Shown here: piece after piece, positions 8,540-16,374 of the stretch
Layout of the letters: every line of letters begins with the position of its first letter
Numbering within the stretch: position 1 is the first letter of the stretch
Assembly: GCA_964496595.1 (NCBI GenBank)
Contig: CAZCAI010000011.1
Location: 1-50,465, forward strand
From: JAAAOZ01 sp964496595
GTDB lineage: Bacteria; Chloroflexota; Anaerolineae; B4-G1; SLSP01
Direction: 5' to 3'
DNA length: 50,465 nucleotides
The notes under the pieces: model-generated
Told to the model about the DNA's origin: nothing
Database searches by the model: none
Seen by the model: the letters and a program-made list of their open reading frames with translations, nothing else
Translations under genes and position numbers: made by a program

Positions 8540-9472
8540 TTATTGCGGCGGAAGCTGAAATCGCTGCGCGGTGAGAATCTCGCCCCCCGCCGGACTCAGT
8601 AGCCATTGGATGAAGTCGCGCGCGGCGCCCTGCGGTTCCTCCATCGTCATGATGTGAAGATCGCGCGTGAGCGGATAGAGGCCGCTATGGAGGGCCTCCG
8701 AGGTGGGCGGCACGCCCTCGATGGCTAATGGGCGCACGCGCCCATCGAGCCACGCCGTCGAGAGATAGCCGACCGCTAACGGCTCATCCCCTACCGCCTG
8801 GAGCACCGCCTCGGTGCTGGGCGCGAGCAGCGCCGTCAATGTAACGCGCGCATCGTGCATCGCGCGCGCCTGGAAGAAGGCGTAGGCCCCCGATTCCTCC
8901 TCGCGGCTGATGATCTCCGGCGTGCCCGGCAGCCCGCCCCACCCGGCCCAATCCTCGACTTGCCCCTGAAAGAGCTTTTGAAGCTGAATCATCGTCACCC
9001 CCGGCAGGCCGTTTTGGGGATGCACGACGATGGCCAGGCCATCACGGGCGAAGGGCGTTGTCCATGCCTCGCCGAGGTATGCCGGCGGTATCCACGTCAG
9101 CGCGGCGAGGTCGGCGTCGCCCTCCTCCAGCGCGCGGGCGGCCAAGGGATCGGCCCGCTTGACGACGATCACCTGCGTCGTTGGATCGACCTGCCGGTAA
9201 GCCGAGCCGAGCGCCATCATCGTGGGCGCCAGGCTGGGAGGGCAGACCACGCGCAACGTCTGCGGCGTCATGTTGAGGGCCGGCGGTGTGGGCGTGGGGA
9301 TCAGCGTGACGGCGGGCGCGCAGGCCGGTAGGAGGATGGCGGCTATCAGGAGCGCTGCCCCGGCACCCTTGCGAAGGTTAGTCAGCAACCTTATAAGCCA
9401 GCCGTTTTGCACTGAGCATCGCATTTTAGATATCGAAATTCTTATGTAACCTTCGCAAGGGTTAGGTATCAT
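8540..9472 (-). CDS. PstS-like substrate-binding lipoprotein
   Basis: A periplasmic-binding-fold protein of about 310 residues with a lipoprotein leader ending LLPAC. The mature part follows the PBP-like/PstS-like pattern for phosphate or a similar anion: AALTWIPPAYLG, GLAIVVHPQNGLPGVTMIQL, LFQGQVEDWAGWGG, SREEESGAYAFF and YLSTAWLDGRVRPLAIEG. No permease or ATPase genes accompany it. Start choice is uncertain: ATG 9472 overlaps the uppP stop (ATGA) and implies coupling, while ATG 9424 gives a tidier signal peptide of 35 residues. Both fall at or inside a short inverted-repeat element (9365-9462) that encodes the leader's N-terminal part, which is unusual. Confidence 0.82.
   Translation of the reverse strand: MIPNPCEGYIRISISKMRCSVQNGWLIRLLTNLRKGAGAALLIAAILLPACAPAVTLIPTPTPPALNMTPQTLRVVCPPSLAPTMMALGSAYRQVDPTTQVIVVKRADPLAARALEEGDADLAALTWIPPAYLGEAWTTPFARDGLAIVVHPQNGLPGVTMIQLQKLFQGQVEDWAGWGGLPGTPEIISREEESGAYAFFQARAMHDARVTLTALLAPSTEAVLQAVGDEPLAVGYLSTAWLDGRVRPLAIEGVPPTSEALHSGLYPLTRDLHIMTMEEPQGAARDFIQWLLSPAGGEILTAQRFQLPPQ
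9365..9462. repeat. 98-bp element bounded by 16-bp inverted repeats
   Basis: ACCCTTGCGAAGGTTA at 9365-9380 is repeated as its exact reverse complement at 9447-9462. The same arm motif, slightly varied, bounds a 100-bp segment at 11773-11872. Each arm is itself nearly palindromic. This copy lies inside the 5' end of the PstS-like gene. I saw no target-site duplication. Confidence 0.7.
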
Positions 9473-10281
9473 CCCAGCACGCCGGTGAGGACTAAAAGGC
9501 CCAATGTGGCGCAGTAGACGCTGAAGGGCCAGAGGCTCTGGCGGCGCACGATCATCAGCAGGGCCGCGATGCAGAGGTAGCCGGTCACGGCGGCGGCTAA
9601 GAAGCCGGCCCCGATGATGGGGAGCGGCGTCTGACTCGCGCCGTTGCTGTTGATAATGAGCTTGAGCACCTGATAGAGGCCGCTGCCCAAGATGATGGGA
9701 ATGCCCAAGAAGAAGCTGAAGCGCGTCGCATCCTCGCGGCGATACCCGCGCAGCAGGCCGGCGGAAATCGTCGCGCCGGAGCGGCTGATGCCGGGGATGA
9801 TAGCTAACGTCTGCGCCAGCCCGATGAGCAGGCCATCTAGCCACGACATCGCGCCGAGCGGCTGCCGCCTGGCGCTCAAGCGCTCCGAGAGCACTAAAAT
9901 CGCGGCGGTGACCAGCAGGAATCCGGCGGCGGCCCGTGGGTTGCTGAAGAGCTGCTCGAACCAATCCTCCAGCAGAAAACCGATCACGGCGCCGGGGATC
10001 GTGCCGACGGCGATGGCCCACGCGATGCGCGCGTGAGGATCGGCCAGCGAGCGATTCCGCAGGCTGGCCAGGGCGGCCAGCGCCAGTTGCCACACGTCGC
10101 GCCAGAAGTAGGCCAACACGGCGACGAGCGTCCCCAGGTGGAGGATCGCGCCTAGCGTCAGGCCGGGATCGGGCCAATTTAACAGGTGCGGCACGATGAC
10201 CAGGTGGCCGGAGCTGCTCACGGGCAGGAACTCGGTCGCGCCCTGGAGGATGCCTAGAATGATAACTTGTAATAGTGACAC
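9469..10281 (-). CDS. uppP: Undecaprenyl-diphosphatase (UppP/BacA)
   Basis: A 270-residue polytopic membrane enzyme that removes one phosphate from undecaprenyl diphosphate, recycling the lipid carrier for peptidoglycan and other glycans. Both family motifs are intact: E17-F-L-P-V-S-S-S-G-H at residues 17-26 and PGISRSGAT at 163-171, with about eight hydrophobic segments and normal length. The start is GTG at 10281 with AAGGAGA just upstream. The PstS-like lipoprotein gene overlaps its stop codon by ATGA. It sits about 5 kb from a large exopolysaccharide locus that would consume the same carrier. Confidence 0.96.
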   Translation of the reverse strand: MSLLQVIILGILQGATEFLPVSSSGHLVIVPHLLNWPDPGLTLGAILHLGTLVAVLAYFWRDVWQLALAALASLRNRSLADPHARIAWAIAVGTIPGAVIGFLLEDWFEQLFSNPRAAAGFLLVTAAILVLSERLSARRQPLGAMSWLDGLLIGLAQTLAIIPGISRSGATISAGLLRGYRREDATRFSFFLGIPIILGSGLYQVLKLIINSNGASQTPLPIIGAGFLAAAVTGYLCIAALLMIVRRQSLWPFSVYCATLGLLVLTGVLG

Positions 10282-10453
10282 GGCGTTCTCCTTTCCTCTA
10301 TCTTTCCTCTTTCTCTACTCGTTGCGCTTGGCAATGATACCAGTTTCAGATCAAAAGTACAAGTTGCCTCGCGTTGGTTCGTTGACGGAGGTTGGAGTTT
10401 TCAGTATACTTAGAAGACCAATCAATCAGTCGTCAATCTGAGGAGGAAGCGAG

Positions 10454-11542
10454 ATGGCCGAATCTCCAAGCAGCCGGATTTTACCTTACGATAGAGTGCG
10501 CTCGTATCTGTTGGAGGCCGAGCCGCGCGATGTCTATCACGCCTTGCCCCGGCATCTGGCGGATGTGTTGGATGTCCCCTCTCGGATCGCGCTGGAGGCT
10601 CTGGTGGGGTTGATGTTCGATGGCGAGGCGAAGATGCATTGGGAGTTGGAGTGCCCGTTCTGCAAGGCCTTCGCGGAGGTCGGCGATGTGTTCCAGACGG
10701 CGATTACGGAGACGACGTGCGGCGCGTGCGGGGCCCATTTCACCGTCCACGTAGATCACGAGGCGCAGGTGACCTTCTCGCCGCACTCGAACCTCCGCGC
10801 GTTGGATGAGGCGGCGGATGATCACGACTATCGCGCCCAAGTGCGGCAGCACTATGGGCCGACGACAGTCCACGAGTTGATGACCATCCAGCGCTTCCGG
10901 GATTGGGCGCAGAATGAGCCGCTCGCGCCCGATGAGCATCTGGAGGTCAGCCAGATGACAATCTGGTTCTCCGATCTCACGGGGAGCACGGCGCTCTACG
11001 CCCGCAATGGCGATCCCTTTGCCTACCAGTTGGTGCGCGAGCACTTCGGCTTGGTGGGCGAGGCGGTCCAGGGCGCCGAGGGCGCCATCGTCAAGACGAT
11101 GGGCGACGGCGTGATGGGCGTCTTCTCCCACGCGGTGGACGCGGTGGAGGCCTCGCTGCACGTCAATCGGATGCTGCGTGAGTTCAACGAGGAGAAAGGA
11201 TTGGACGACGATCGTTACCTGCGCTTGAAGATCGGCATCCACACCGGGCCGTCCATCGTGGTGACGTTGAACCATCGCCTGGACTATTTCGGGACGACGG
11301 TCAACACCGCCTCGCGGGTGAGCAATTTGGCGCGCGGTGAGGAGATCGTGCTCACGGAGGCGAGCTACGCGCAGCCGGATGTGCCCGCGCGCTTGGCCGG
11401 CTATCGCATCCGCGAATTTGCCTCGGAAGTGCGCGGCCTGGATGATCCCATTACGGCCTATCGCGTCGAGTTGTCCCCGCGCGAGGTGAAACAACGCGCC
11501 GGCCTGCTGGGCTTTTTGGATCGGTTGGGGCGGTCGAAGTGA
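10454..11542 (+). CDS. Class III adenylate/guanylate cyclase with N-terminal zinc-ribbon-like region
   Basis: A 362-residue soluble cyclase. Residues 165-340 form the class III catalytic domain: WFSDLTGSTALY with metal D174, KTMGDGVMG with the second metal D218, GIHTGPSIVV, and DYFGTTVNTASRVSNLA with N284 and R288. The N-terminal 150 residues hold C67-x-x-C70 and C89-x-x-C92, a zinc-knuckle pattern, in a region resembling DUF5939-type cyclase partners. cAMP is the likelier product, but specificity is not certain from the sequence. AGGAGG at 10441-10446 fixes the ATG. It is divergent from uppP and is followed by a terminator about 190 bp downstream. Confidence 0.92.
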   Translation: MAESPSSRILPYDRVRSYLLEAEPRDVYHALPRHLADVLDVPSRIALEALVGLMFDGEAKMHWELECPFCKAFAEVGDVFQTAITETTCGACGAHFTVHVDHEAQVTFSPHSNLRALDEAADDHDYRAQVRQHYGPTTVHELMTIQRFRDWAQNEPLAPDEHLEVSQMTIWFSDLTGSTALYARNGDPFAYQLVREHFGLVGEAVQGAEGAIVKTMGDGVMGVFSHAVDAVEASLHVNRMLREFNEEKGLDDDRYLRLKIGIHTGPSIVVTLNHRLDYFGTTVNTASRVSNLARGEEIVLTEASYAQPDVPARLAGYRIREFASEVRGLDDPITAYRVELSPREVKQRAGLLGFLDRLGRSK

Positions 11543-11734
11543 TCTTGCACAGACGTCTCCAAGATGGGGCCCTCGCGCGTAGTTTGAGCCATCACCAACC
11601 AGTAACCAGCCAAAGGGTGCGAAGCGGATACCTTACCGGCGTCTCGCACTCGAAAGACTCCTACTACGGCGAGATGGAGAAGGAAAGTAAGCTGCGTCGC
11701 GGAGCCGAGCGATGATGATAGGTGTGTCAATATC
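11543..11734 (+). other. Spacer with possible structured transcript
   Basis: No gene seen. The stretch between the cyclase stop and the terminator at 11735 contains GTGCGA and TCGCAC as arms of a longer imperfect hairpin (about 11617-11648), and CTCC facing GGAG further on. It could be a structured 3' UTR or a small RNA ending at the terminator; this is speculation. Confidence 0.3.
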
Positions 11735-11766
11735 GGCCTGGGGCGATCCCAGGCCATCTTTTTCTT
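11735..11766 (+). terminator. Rho-independent terminator
   Basis: GGCCTGGG and CCCAGGCC form an 8-bp perfect stem around a 5-base loop, followed by ATCTTTTTCTT. It ends transcription from the cyclase direction. Confidence 0.85.
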
Positions 11767-11772
11767 GAAGTT

Positions 11773-11872
11773 ACCCTTACGAAGGTTGCGTCGGGATGCT
11801 TGTATCCCAGTTTTTGTTGTTGTGATTGCGGATATTGCCGCTACCGGAGGCATCGCGGAACCTTCGCAAGGG
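11773..11872. repeat. 100-bp segment bounded by AACCTTCG-type inverted repeats
   Basis: ACCCTTACGAAGGTT at 11773-11787 is mirrored by AACCTTCGCAAGGG at 11859-11872. Length and arms match the element at 9365-9462, although the interiors show little similarity. It occupies the spacer just upstream of the VOC gene's ribosome site. Confidence 0.6.
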
Positions 11873-11890
11873 GGCGAGGAGGTAAATTAA

Positions 11891-12286
11891 ATGAGAGCAT
11901 TACCCGTAACAGAACAGATTACGTTTCTCACCACGCGCGATTTGGCGACGACGGCGCGTTTCTACGAGGAGGTGATGGGCCTGCCGCTGGTGGTGGATCA
12001 GGGGAGTTGCCGGATCTATCACGTAGCGGGGGCAGCCTACGTGGGCTTTTGTGAGCGCGAATCGGCGCCCAAGACGCCGGAGGCGGCGGCGGGCGTGATC
12101 TTCACGCTGGTCACGCCCGATGTCGATGGCTGGTACGAGCGCCTGCGCGATCAGGGCGTCCCATTCGAGAAGGCGCCCGCCAGCAACGAGACCTATGGCA
12201 TTTACCACTGTTTCCTGCGCGATCCGAATGGATATTTGCTTGAGATTCAGCGTTTCTTGGATGAGGATTGGGCGGAGGTGGTGTGA
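11891..12286 (+). CDS. VOC family protein (glyoxalase/bleomycin-resistance fold)
   Basis: A 131-residue vicinal-oxygen-chelate protein with the expected two beta-alpha-beta halves: TTRDLATTARFYEEVMGLPLV early and FLRDPNGYLLEIQRF near the C-terminus, including the terminal metal-type Glu in LEIQ. Substrate cannot be assigned; family members include glyoxalase I, dioxygenases and antibiotic-binding proteins. GAGGAGGT lies seven bases before the ATG at 11891. Its stop overlaps the start of the DUF89 gene (TGATG), so the two are translationally coupled. Confidence 0.88.
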   Translation: MRALPVTEQITFLTTRDLATTARFYEEVMGLPLVVDQGSCRIYHVAGAAYVGFCERESAPKTPEAAAGVIFTLVTPDVDGWYERLRDQGVPFEKAPASNETYGIYHCFLRDPNGYLLEIQRFLDEDWAEVV

Positions 12287-13134
12287 TGCACACGTACTTC
12301 GATTGCTATCCCTGCTTTTTGCGGCAGGCGCTCAGCGCCGCCCGCCACGTCGATGCCGACGATGAACAGATAGCGGCGGTGATGGTGGAGGTGTTGGATC
12401 TGCTGCGCGATATTCCTGCCGGTACAACGCCGCCGGAGATAGCCTATCACGTCCATCACATCGTGCGCGCGGAGGTCGAGGCTGAGGATCCCTATCGCGA
12501 GGCCAAGGACAAAAGCACCCGGCAGGCGCTGGAACTTTACCCGCAGCTCGTATCTCAAGTGGCCGCGAGCGAGCATCCACTGGCCACGGCCATTCGATTG
12601 AGCATCGCGGGCAATATCATCGATCTGGCGGTGGCGGACGATTACGATTTGTGGGAATCGCTCACGCGGGTGTTGGAGCAACCCTTCGCCATCGACGATG
12701 GGCCGGCGCTGCGGTCGGCGTTGGCGGAGGCTGAATTCGTGCTCTTCCTGGCCGATAACGCGGGCGAGACGGTCTTCGACCGGGTGCTGGTGGAGACATT
12801 GGACGCGCCCGTGACCTACACCGTCAAGGGCGGGCCGATTTTGAACGATGCGACGCGGGATGACGCGCGCGCGGCCGGTCTGGATGAGGTCGCGACGATC
12901 GTCGACACGGGCGTCGATGCGCCGGGGACGATCTTGGGTCTCTGTTCCTCGGAGTTCCAATCCCTATTCGCAGCGGCACCGGTCGTGATCGCCAAAGGGC
13001 AGGCGAACTACGAGACCCTGAGCACCGCCGATCCCAAAGTGTTCTGCCTGTTGCAGATCAAATGCCCCGTGATCGCTCAGGACATTGGCGCGGAGGTTGG
13101 CGATATCGTCGTGCGCCAGAGCCATCCGGCCTGA
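12286..13134 (+). CDS. DUF89 family (ARMT1-like) damage-control phosphatase
   Basis: A 282-residue protein with DUF89 hallmarks: the N-terminal CYPC motif (C7 and C10 in DCYPCFLRQAL), VLFLADNAGETVFDRVL with the Asp-Asn metal site, VKGGPILNDAT and later GQANYE. Characterised DUF89 enzymes are metal-dependent phosphatases that remove damaged or surplus sugar phosphates and nucleotides (family knowledge). The open frame extends upstream to 12268, but GGAGGTGG six bases before the ATG at 12286 and the TGATG overlap with the VOC gene make 12286 the start. Confidence 0.9.
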   Translation: MHTYFDCYPCFLRQALSAARHVDADDEQIAAVMVEVLDLLRDIPAGTTPPEIAYHVHHIVRAEVEAEDPYREAKDKSTRQALELYPQLVSQVAASEHPLATAIRLSIAGNIIDLAVADDYDLWESLTRVLEQPFAIDDGPALRSALAEAEFVLFLADNAGETVFDRVLVETLDAPVTYTVKGGPILNDATRDDARAAGLDEVATIVDTGVDAPGTILGLCSSEFQSLFAAAPVVIAKGQANYETLSTADPKVFCLLQIKCPVIAQDIGAEVGDIVVRQSHPA

Positions 13135-13164
13135 TTGAGTTTAAGAGAGGAGGAAATTAGGCGT

Positions 13165-14430
13165 ATGCCACAATACACGGATATATTTTATCGCTTTGGG
13201 ATTGCCTTAGTCATCGGCTTTTTGGTGGGCCTTCAGCGGGAACATGTCTCAAAGGCCTCGGATAAGGAAATTTTCGCCGGGGTGCGCACCTTCTCTTTAA
13301 TCAGCGTGCTGGGGTGCGGCGCGGCGATGTTGGCCGATGTTTCGGGATCGGAGTGGACCTTACCCGTCATCGCGGCGATGTTGGGGGTGTTGGCCGCGGT
13401 GGCCTACTACATCAACGCCTTGGATGGCGAGGGCGGCGTGACGACGGAGATCGCGACGCTGTTGACCTTCGTTGTGGGCGCGCTCTGTTACTGGGAACAC
13501 ATCGCGCTCTCCGTCGCGCTCGGCGTCGTGATGACGGTGCTGCTCTCCGTCAAGCCGGAGACCCATCGCTTCGCCAGCCTGCTGACCCGCGAGGACATCT
13601 ACGCGACGCTCAAATTCGCCGTCGTCAGCGCGATTGTCTTGCCGGTGCTCCCCAATGAGAACTATGGGCCGGAACCTTTCGACGTGCTCAATCCCTACAA
13701 CATCTGGCTGATGGTCGTTTTCATCTCCGGCATCAGCTTTTCGGGTTTTGTGCTGATGAAGGTCATCGGTACGCGGCGCGGCATCGGGCTGACGGGGATG
13801 TTGGGCGGCATTGCATCGAGCACGGCGGTCACGTTGAGCTTCGCTCAGCGCAGCAACGAAAACGAGGCGCTGGCGAAACCCCTTTCGCTGGCCATCATCA
13901 TCGCGTGGGCGGTGATGTTCGTGCGGGTGATCGTGGTGGTTTTTACATTAGAGCCGGCTCTGGGGCGCCTTTTGCTCTGGCCGATGCTGCTCTGTCTGGC
14001 CGTCGGCGGCGCCTATGCCGGCTACCTCTATCTCGTCCATCCGACTGAGGAACAGCACGATATGGAGTTCACCAACCCGTTCGAGTTAGGGCCGGCGATC
14101 AAATTTGGGTTGGTGTACGCTGTGGTCTTGCTGATCTCCAAGGCGGCCCAAGTCTACTTTGGCAACACCGGTATCTACCTCTCCAGCTTAGTCTCTGGCC
14201 TGGCGGATGTGGACGCGATCACGCTCTCGATGGTTGATCTGGTGCGGTCGCAGAATGGCAGCATCTCGATGGACGTGGCCTCCGACGCGATTATGATCGC
14301 GGCGCTGGCGAACACGTTGTTCAAAGGCGGATTTGCGCTGACGACCGGCTCCTCAGAGTTGCGGCGCGCGCTGCTGCCCGGCATGATTTTACTCCTCGGC
14401 GCGGGCGCGGGCGCGATTTTCTTACTGTAA
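13165..14430 (+). CDS. MgtC/SapB family membrane protein with DUF4010 domain
   Basis: A membrane protein of about 421 residues and roughly 11-12 hydrophobic segments. The N-terminal third is MgtC-like (ALVIGFLVGLQREH, FAGVRTFSLISVLG, DGEGGVTTEIATLLTF). The rest matches DUF4010 (RGIGLTGMLGGIASSTAVTLSFA, SGLADVDAITLSMV). Family function is poorly defined; MgtC proteins are linked to magnesium limitation and to control of other membrane proteins. A frame starting with TTG at 13135 exists, but AGGAGG at 13148-13153 points to the ATG at 13165 despite the long 11-base spacing. Codirectional with DUF89, 30 bp apart. Confidence 0.92.
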   Translation: MPQYTDIFYRFGIALVIGFLVGLQREHVSKASDKEIFAGVRTFSLISVLGCGAAMLADVSGSEWTLPVIAAMLGVLAAVAYYINALDGEGGVTTEIATLLTFVVGALCYWEHIALSVALGVVMTVLLSVKPETHRFASLLTREDIYATLKFAVVSAIVLPVLPNENYGPEPFDVLNPYNIWLMVVFISGISFSGFVLMKVIGTRRGIGLTGMLGGIASSTAVTLSFAQRSNENEALAKPLSLAIIIAWAVMFVRVIVVVFTLEPALGRLLLWPMLLCLAVGGAYAGYLYLVHPTEEQHDMEFTNPFELGPAIKFGLVYAVVLLISKAAQVYFGNTGIYLSSLVSGLADVDAITLSMVDLVRSQNGSISMDVASDAIMIAALANTLFKGGFALTTGSSELRRALLPGMILLLGAGAGAIFLL

Positions 14431-14458
14431 TTGTGGTCGAGACGAGACGAAGGGAGGG

Positions 14459-15088
14459 GTGTTGAATCTTACTGCGTGGTTGCGTCTGTGGCCGTTGGCG
14501 GTCTATTTTATCGGATGGGCGCTGTTGCACAGCGCGCTGGCCAGTTTGAAGGTGAAACGTTGGGCGGCGGCGCTCTTCGGCGAGGAATTTCATCGATGGT
14601 ACCGGCTGCTCTTGGTGCTCATCAGCGTGGCGACGTTGGCGCCGATGATGGGCTTGCTGGCGGTCTCTCCGATTCGCATCCTCTACGCCGTGCCGATGCC
14701 ATGGCGCGCGGTGATGCTCGCCGGCCAGATCGCCGCCGGGATCGCGTTGTTGATCGCGATGTGGCAGGCGGGGGTGGCGCACTTTCTGGGCATCGCGCAG
14801 GCGCTGGCCGAGCATCCGCAGGCGACGGGGCAGTTCCAAGTGCGCGGGTTCTTCCGCTATATTCGACATCCCCGCTATCTCTTCACCGCGTTGTTGCTGT
14901 GGTTGACGCCGGTGATGACCTACGGGGTCTTCGTGTTGAATATCCTCATCACTCTCTATTTCATCATCAGCTCGATCCACGAGGAGCGCCGTCTGCGTCA
15001 CGAGTTCGGCGCGGATTATGAGGCCTATTGCGAGCAGACGCCGCGCTTCTTCCCCCGGCCGGGGCGGAGGTACACGCCAGAGGAGTAA
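14459..15088 (+). CDS. Isoprenylcysteine carboxyl methyltransferase-like membrane protein
   Basis: A 209-residue protein with about five membrane segments and the C-terminal ICMT/PEMT/NnrU-type SAM-binding signature: RGFFRYIRHPRYLFTALL at about 131-148, then HEERRLRHEFGADYEAYCEQTPRFFP at about 176-201. Such enzymes methylate small hydrophobic or membrane-embedded acceptors; the substrate here is unknown. Start codon is doubtful: GTG 14459 almost touches the GGGAGG ribosome site, and TTG 14462 is an alternative. It ends the run that began at the VOC gene and is followed by a strong terminator. Confidence 0.85.
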   Translation: MLNLTAWLRLWPLAVYFIGWALLHSALASLKVKRWAAALFGEEFHRWYRLLLVLISVATLAPMMGLLAVSPIRILYAVPMPWRAVMLAGQIAAGIALLIAMWQAGVAHFLGIAQALAEHPQATGQFQVRGFFRYIRHPRYLFTALLLWLTPVMTYGVFVLNILITLYFIISSIHEERRLRHEFGADYEAYCEQTPRFFPRPGRRYTPEE

Positions 15089-15130
15089 AATAATTTTGAC
15101 ATTTTGAGTTTCTAATCTGTCCATAACTGC

Positions 15131-15166
15131 AAACGCTCGATCCTTAACCGGATCGGGCGTTTTTTT
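15131..15166 (+). terminator. Strong Rho-independent terminator
   Basis: ACGCTCGATCC and GGATCGGGCGT form an 11-bp stem with one imperfect pair and a TTAACC loop, followed by seven T. It separates the methyltransferase-like gene from the exopolysaccharide locus. Confidence 0.95.
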
Positions 15167-15191
15167 ATGGGTTCCTGGGGAGAAAAACACC

Positions 15192-15221
15192 TTGTTTCTT
15201 TCGCTAAGGAATTTTTAGGAT
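15192..15221 (+). promoter_or_regulatory. Possible promoter of the exopolysaccharide locus
   Basis: TTGTTT and TAGGAT are separated by 18 bases just after the terminator. Match to a sigma-70-type consensus is moderate. If used, the transcript would have a leader of about 245 bases before the first gene. Confidence 0.3.
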
Positions 15222-15240
15222 TTTTAATACCCGCTCTTCA

Positions 15241-15404
15241 TGCATTTTTTGTAAAATGCAGTCAGTAAGGGGGGAGGCAAAGTCGCACGTATGGACAGTT
15301 CGATGAGATTGAGCTGTCGATACGCCAGGTAAAAGGAGGTTTTTCGTCATTCCGTCGGCTCTACTGAAAAGCTCAGACGAGCGCGGGAACCACTTTTGAG
15401 ACCT
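15241..15404 (+). ncRNA. Candidate structured leader RNA of the exopolysaccharide locus
   Basis: The leader contains a perfect hairpin (TGCATTTT with AAAATGCA, 15241-15260), the stretch GGGGGGAGGCAAAGTCGC, and a long hairpin with 12 of 14 arm positions complementary and a 9-base loop (15288-15324). Further on are CTGA with TCAG (15364-15376) and GAGCGCGGGAACCA (15379-15392). The last motif and CCGTCGGCT at 15352-15360 recall conserved blocks of c-di-AMP (ydaO) riboswitches, but their order is reversed here, so I do not call that class. A leader with no gene and this much pairing may be regulatory. Confidence 0.35.
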
Positions 15405-15472
15405 GTGTTTTTCAGAGGGATGAGCATTTGTTTTCAGGAGAGTCAAGTGTTGCTTTGCGAAAGGAGGGCGCC

Positions 15473-16153
15473 ATGGACTCGGTTTTTATTCAACAACAAA
15501 CACAGGTATGGTCTTACCCAAGGCCGTACGATGTAGCCAAACGGCTCTTCGATTTGGCGGCTTGCATCTTATTATTGCCCGTTTTGCTACCTGTGATGGC
15601 AGTGTGCGCAGTGGCAATTCGATTGGATTCTCCCGGCCCGGCGTTCTTCATTCAAGAGCGCATCGGTAAAGACGAGAAGCCATTCCGAATGTTTAAATTT
15701 CGCACTATGCAGCACAATTTGGATGATCGCGAGCACCGGGCGTATATGCAGGCGTTTGTGAAGGGGGAAATTGAAGGCGAGATCAAAGAGGGCCACACAA
15801 TTTTCAAGCCGATTAAGGCTTCTCAGATCACCAAGGTGGGAGCTATATTGCGTAAGACCAGCCTGGATGAGTTGCCACAGATTTTCAATGTGTTGCGGGG
15901 AGAGATGAGCATCGTCGGACCCCGGCCCAACGTTCCTTGGGAAGTAGAAGCTTACGATCCCTGGCACTATCAACGCTTAAACGTCTTGCCCGGCATCACG
16001 GGGTGGGCGCAGGTCAAGGGACGCAGCACGATTTCCTTCGATGATATTGCCCATCGCGACATCGAATATGTGGAAGCGTGCTGCTTGTGGCTGGATGTGA
16101 AAATCTTGTGGTTGACGATCGTCTCGGTCTTCTCTGGCGTCGGTGCCCTGTAG
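15473..16153 (+). CDS. Phosphoglycosyl transferase initiating exopolysaccharide synthesis
   Basis: A 226-residue bacterial sugar transferase of the monotopic phosphoglycosyl transferase type (WcaJ/WbaP C-terminal domain). It transfers a sugar-1-phosphate to undecaprenyl phosphate, the first committed step. Visible motifs are the re-entrant helix region KRLFDLAACILLLPVLLPVM, the SPGPAFFIQERIG segment, FKFRTM, TSLDELPQIFNVLRGEMS, IVGPRPN and GITGWAQVKGRSTIS. It lacks the N-terminal multi-pass domain of WbaP. AAGGAGG is five bases before the ATG at 15473; an upstream frame from 15428 is unlikely. First gene of the locus, preceded by the candidate leader RNA. Confidence 0.95.
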   Translation: MDSVFIQQQTQVWSYPRPYDVAKRLFDLAACILLLPVLLPVMAVCAVAIRLDSPGPAFFIQERIGKDEKPFRMFKFRTMQHNLDDREHRAYMQAFVKGEIEGEIKEGHTIFKPIKASQITKVGAILRKTSLDELPQIFNVLRGEMSIVGPRPNVPWEVEAYDPWHYQRLNVLPGITGWAQVKGRSTISFDDIAHRDIEYVEACCLWLDVKILWLTIVSVFSGVGAL

Positions 16154-16374
16154 GATAGTTCGGGGGATTCCCTCGTGATGTGATTTAGCCCAAGCATTTC
16201 ACTGAAGGATTTGATGTGAAGGACTTGATGGAAAGGAGAGGTCGTTTGCGTTAATTAGCAAACATTGTACACTTTGCCCTACTTACGGAAAGGACGAGTA
16301 TAACGAAGCGCCGATTTTTGAGTCGCGCAGTTGTTCTTGATCGCTAAGATAGGTGCAGAGGTCATAGATCCTCG
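16154..16374. other. Spacer without a gene
   Basis: The spacer after the sugar transferase gene extends to 16730. This first part holds no gene or clear signal that I can see; palindromic and dispersed repeats follow at 16375 and 16525. Confidence 0.6.

Noticed and set aside
9473..10177. Upstream extension of the PstS-like frame across uppP
   Set aside because: It overlaps the well-supported uppP gene on the same strand in another frame and is Arg/Pro-rich shadow sequence.
15349..15404. c-di-AMP (ydaO) riboswitch
   Set aside because: Two blocks resemble conserved parts, but they occur in reversed order and the closing stem is not evident, so only a general leader RNA is listed.
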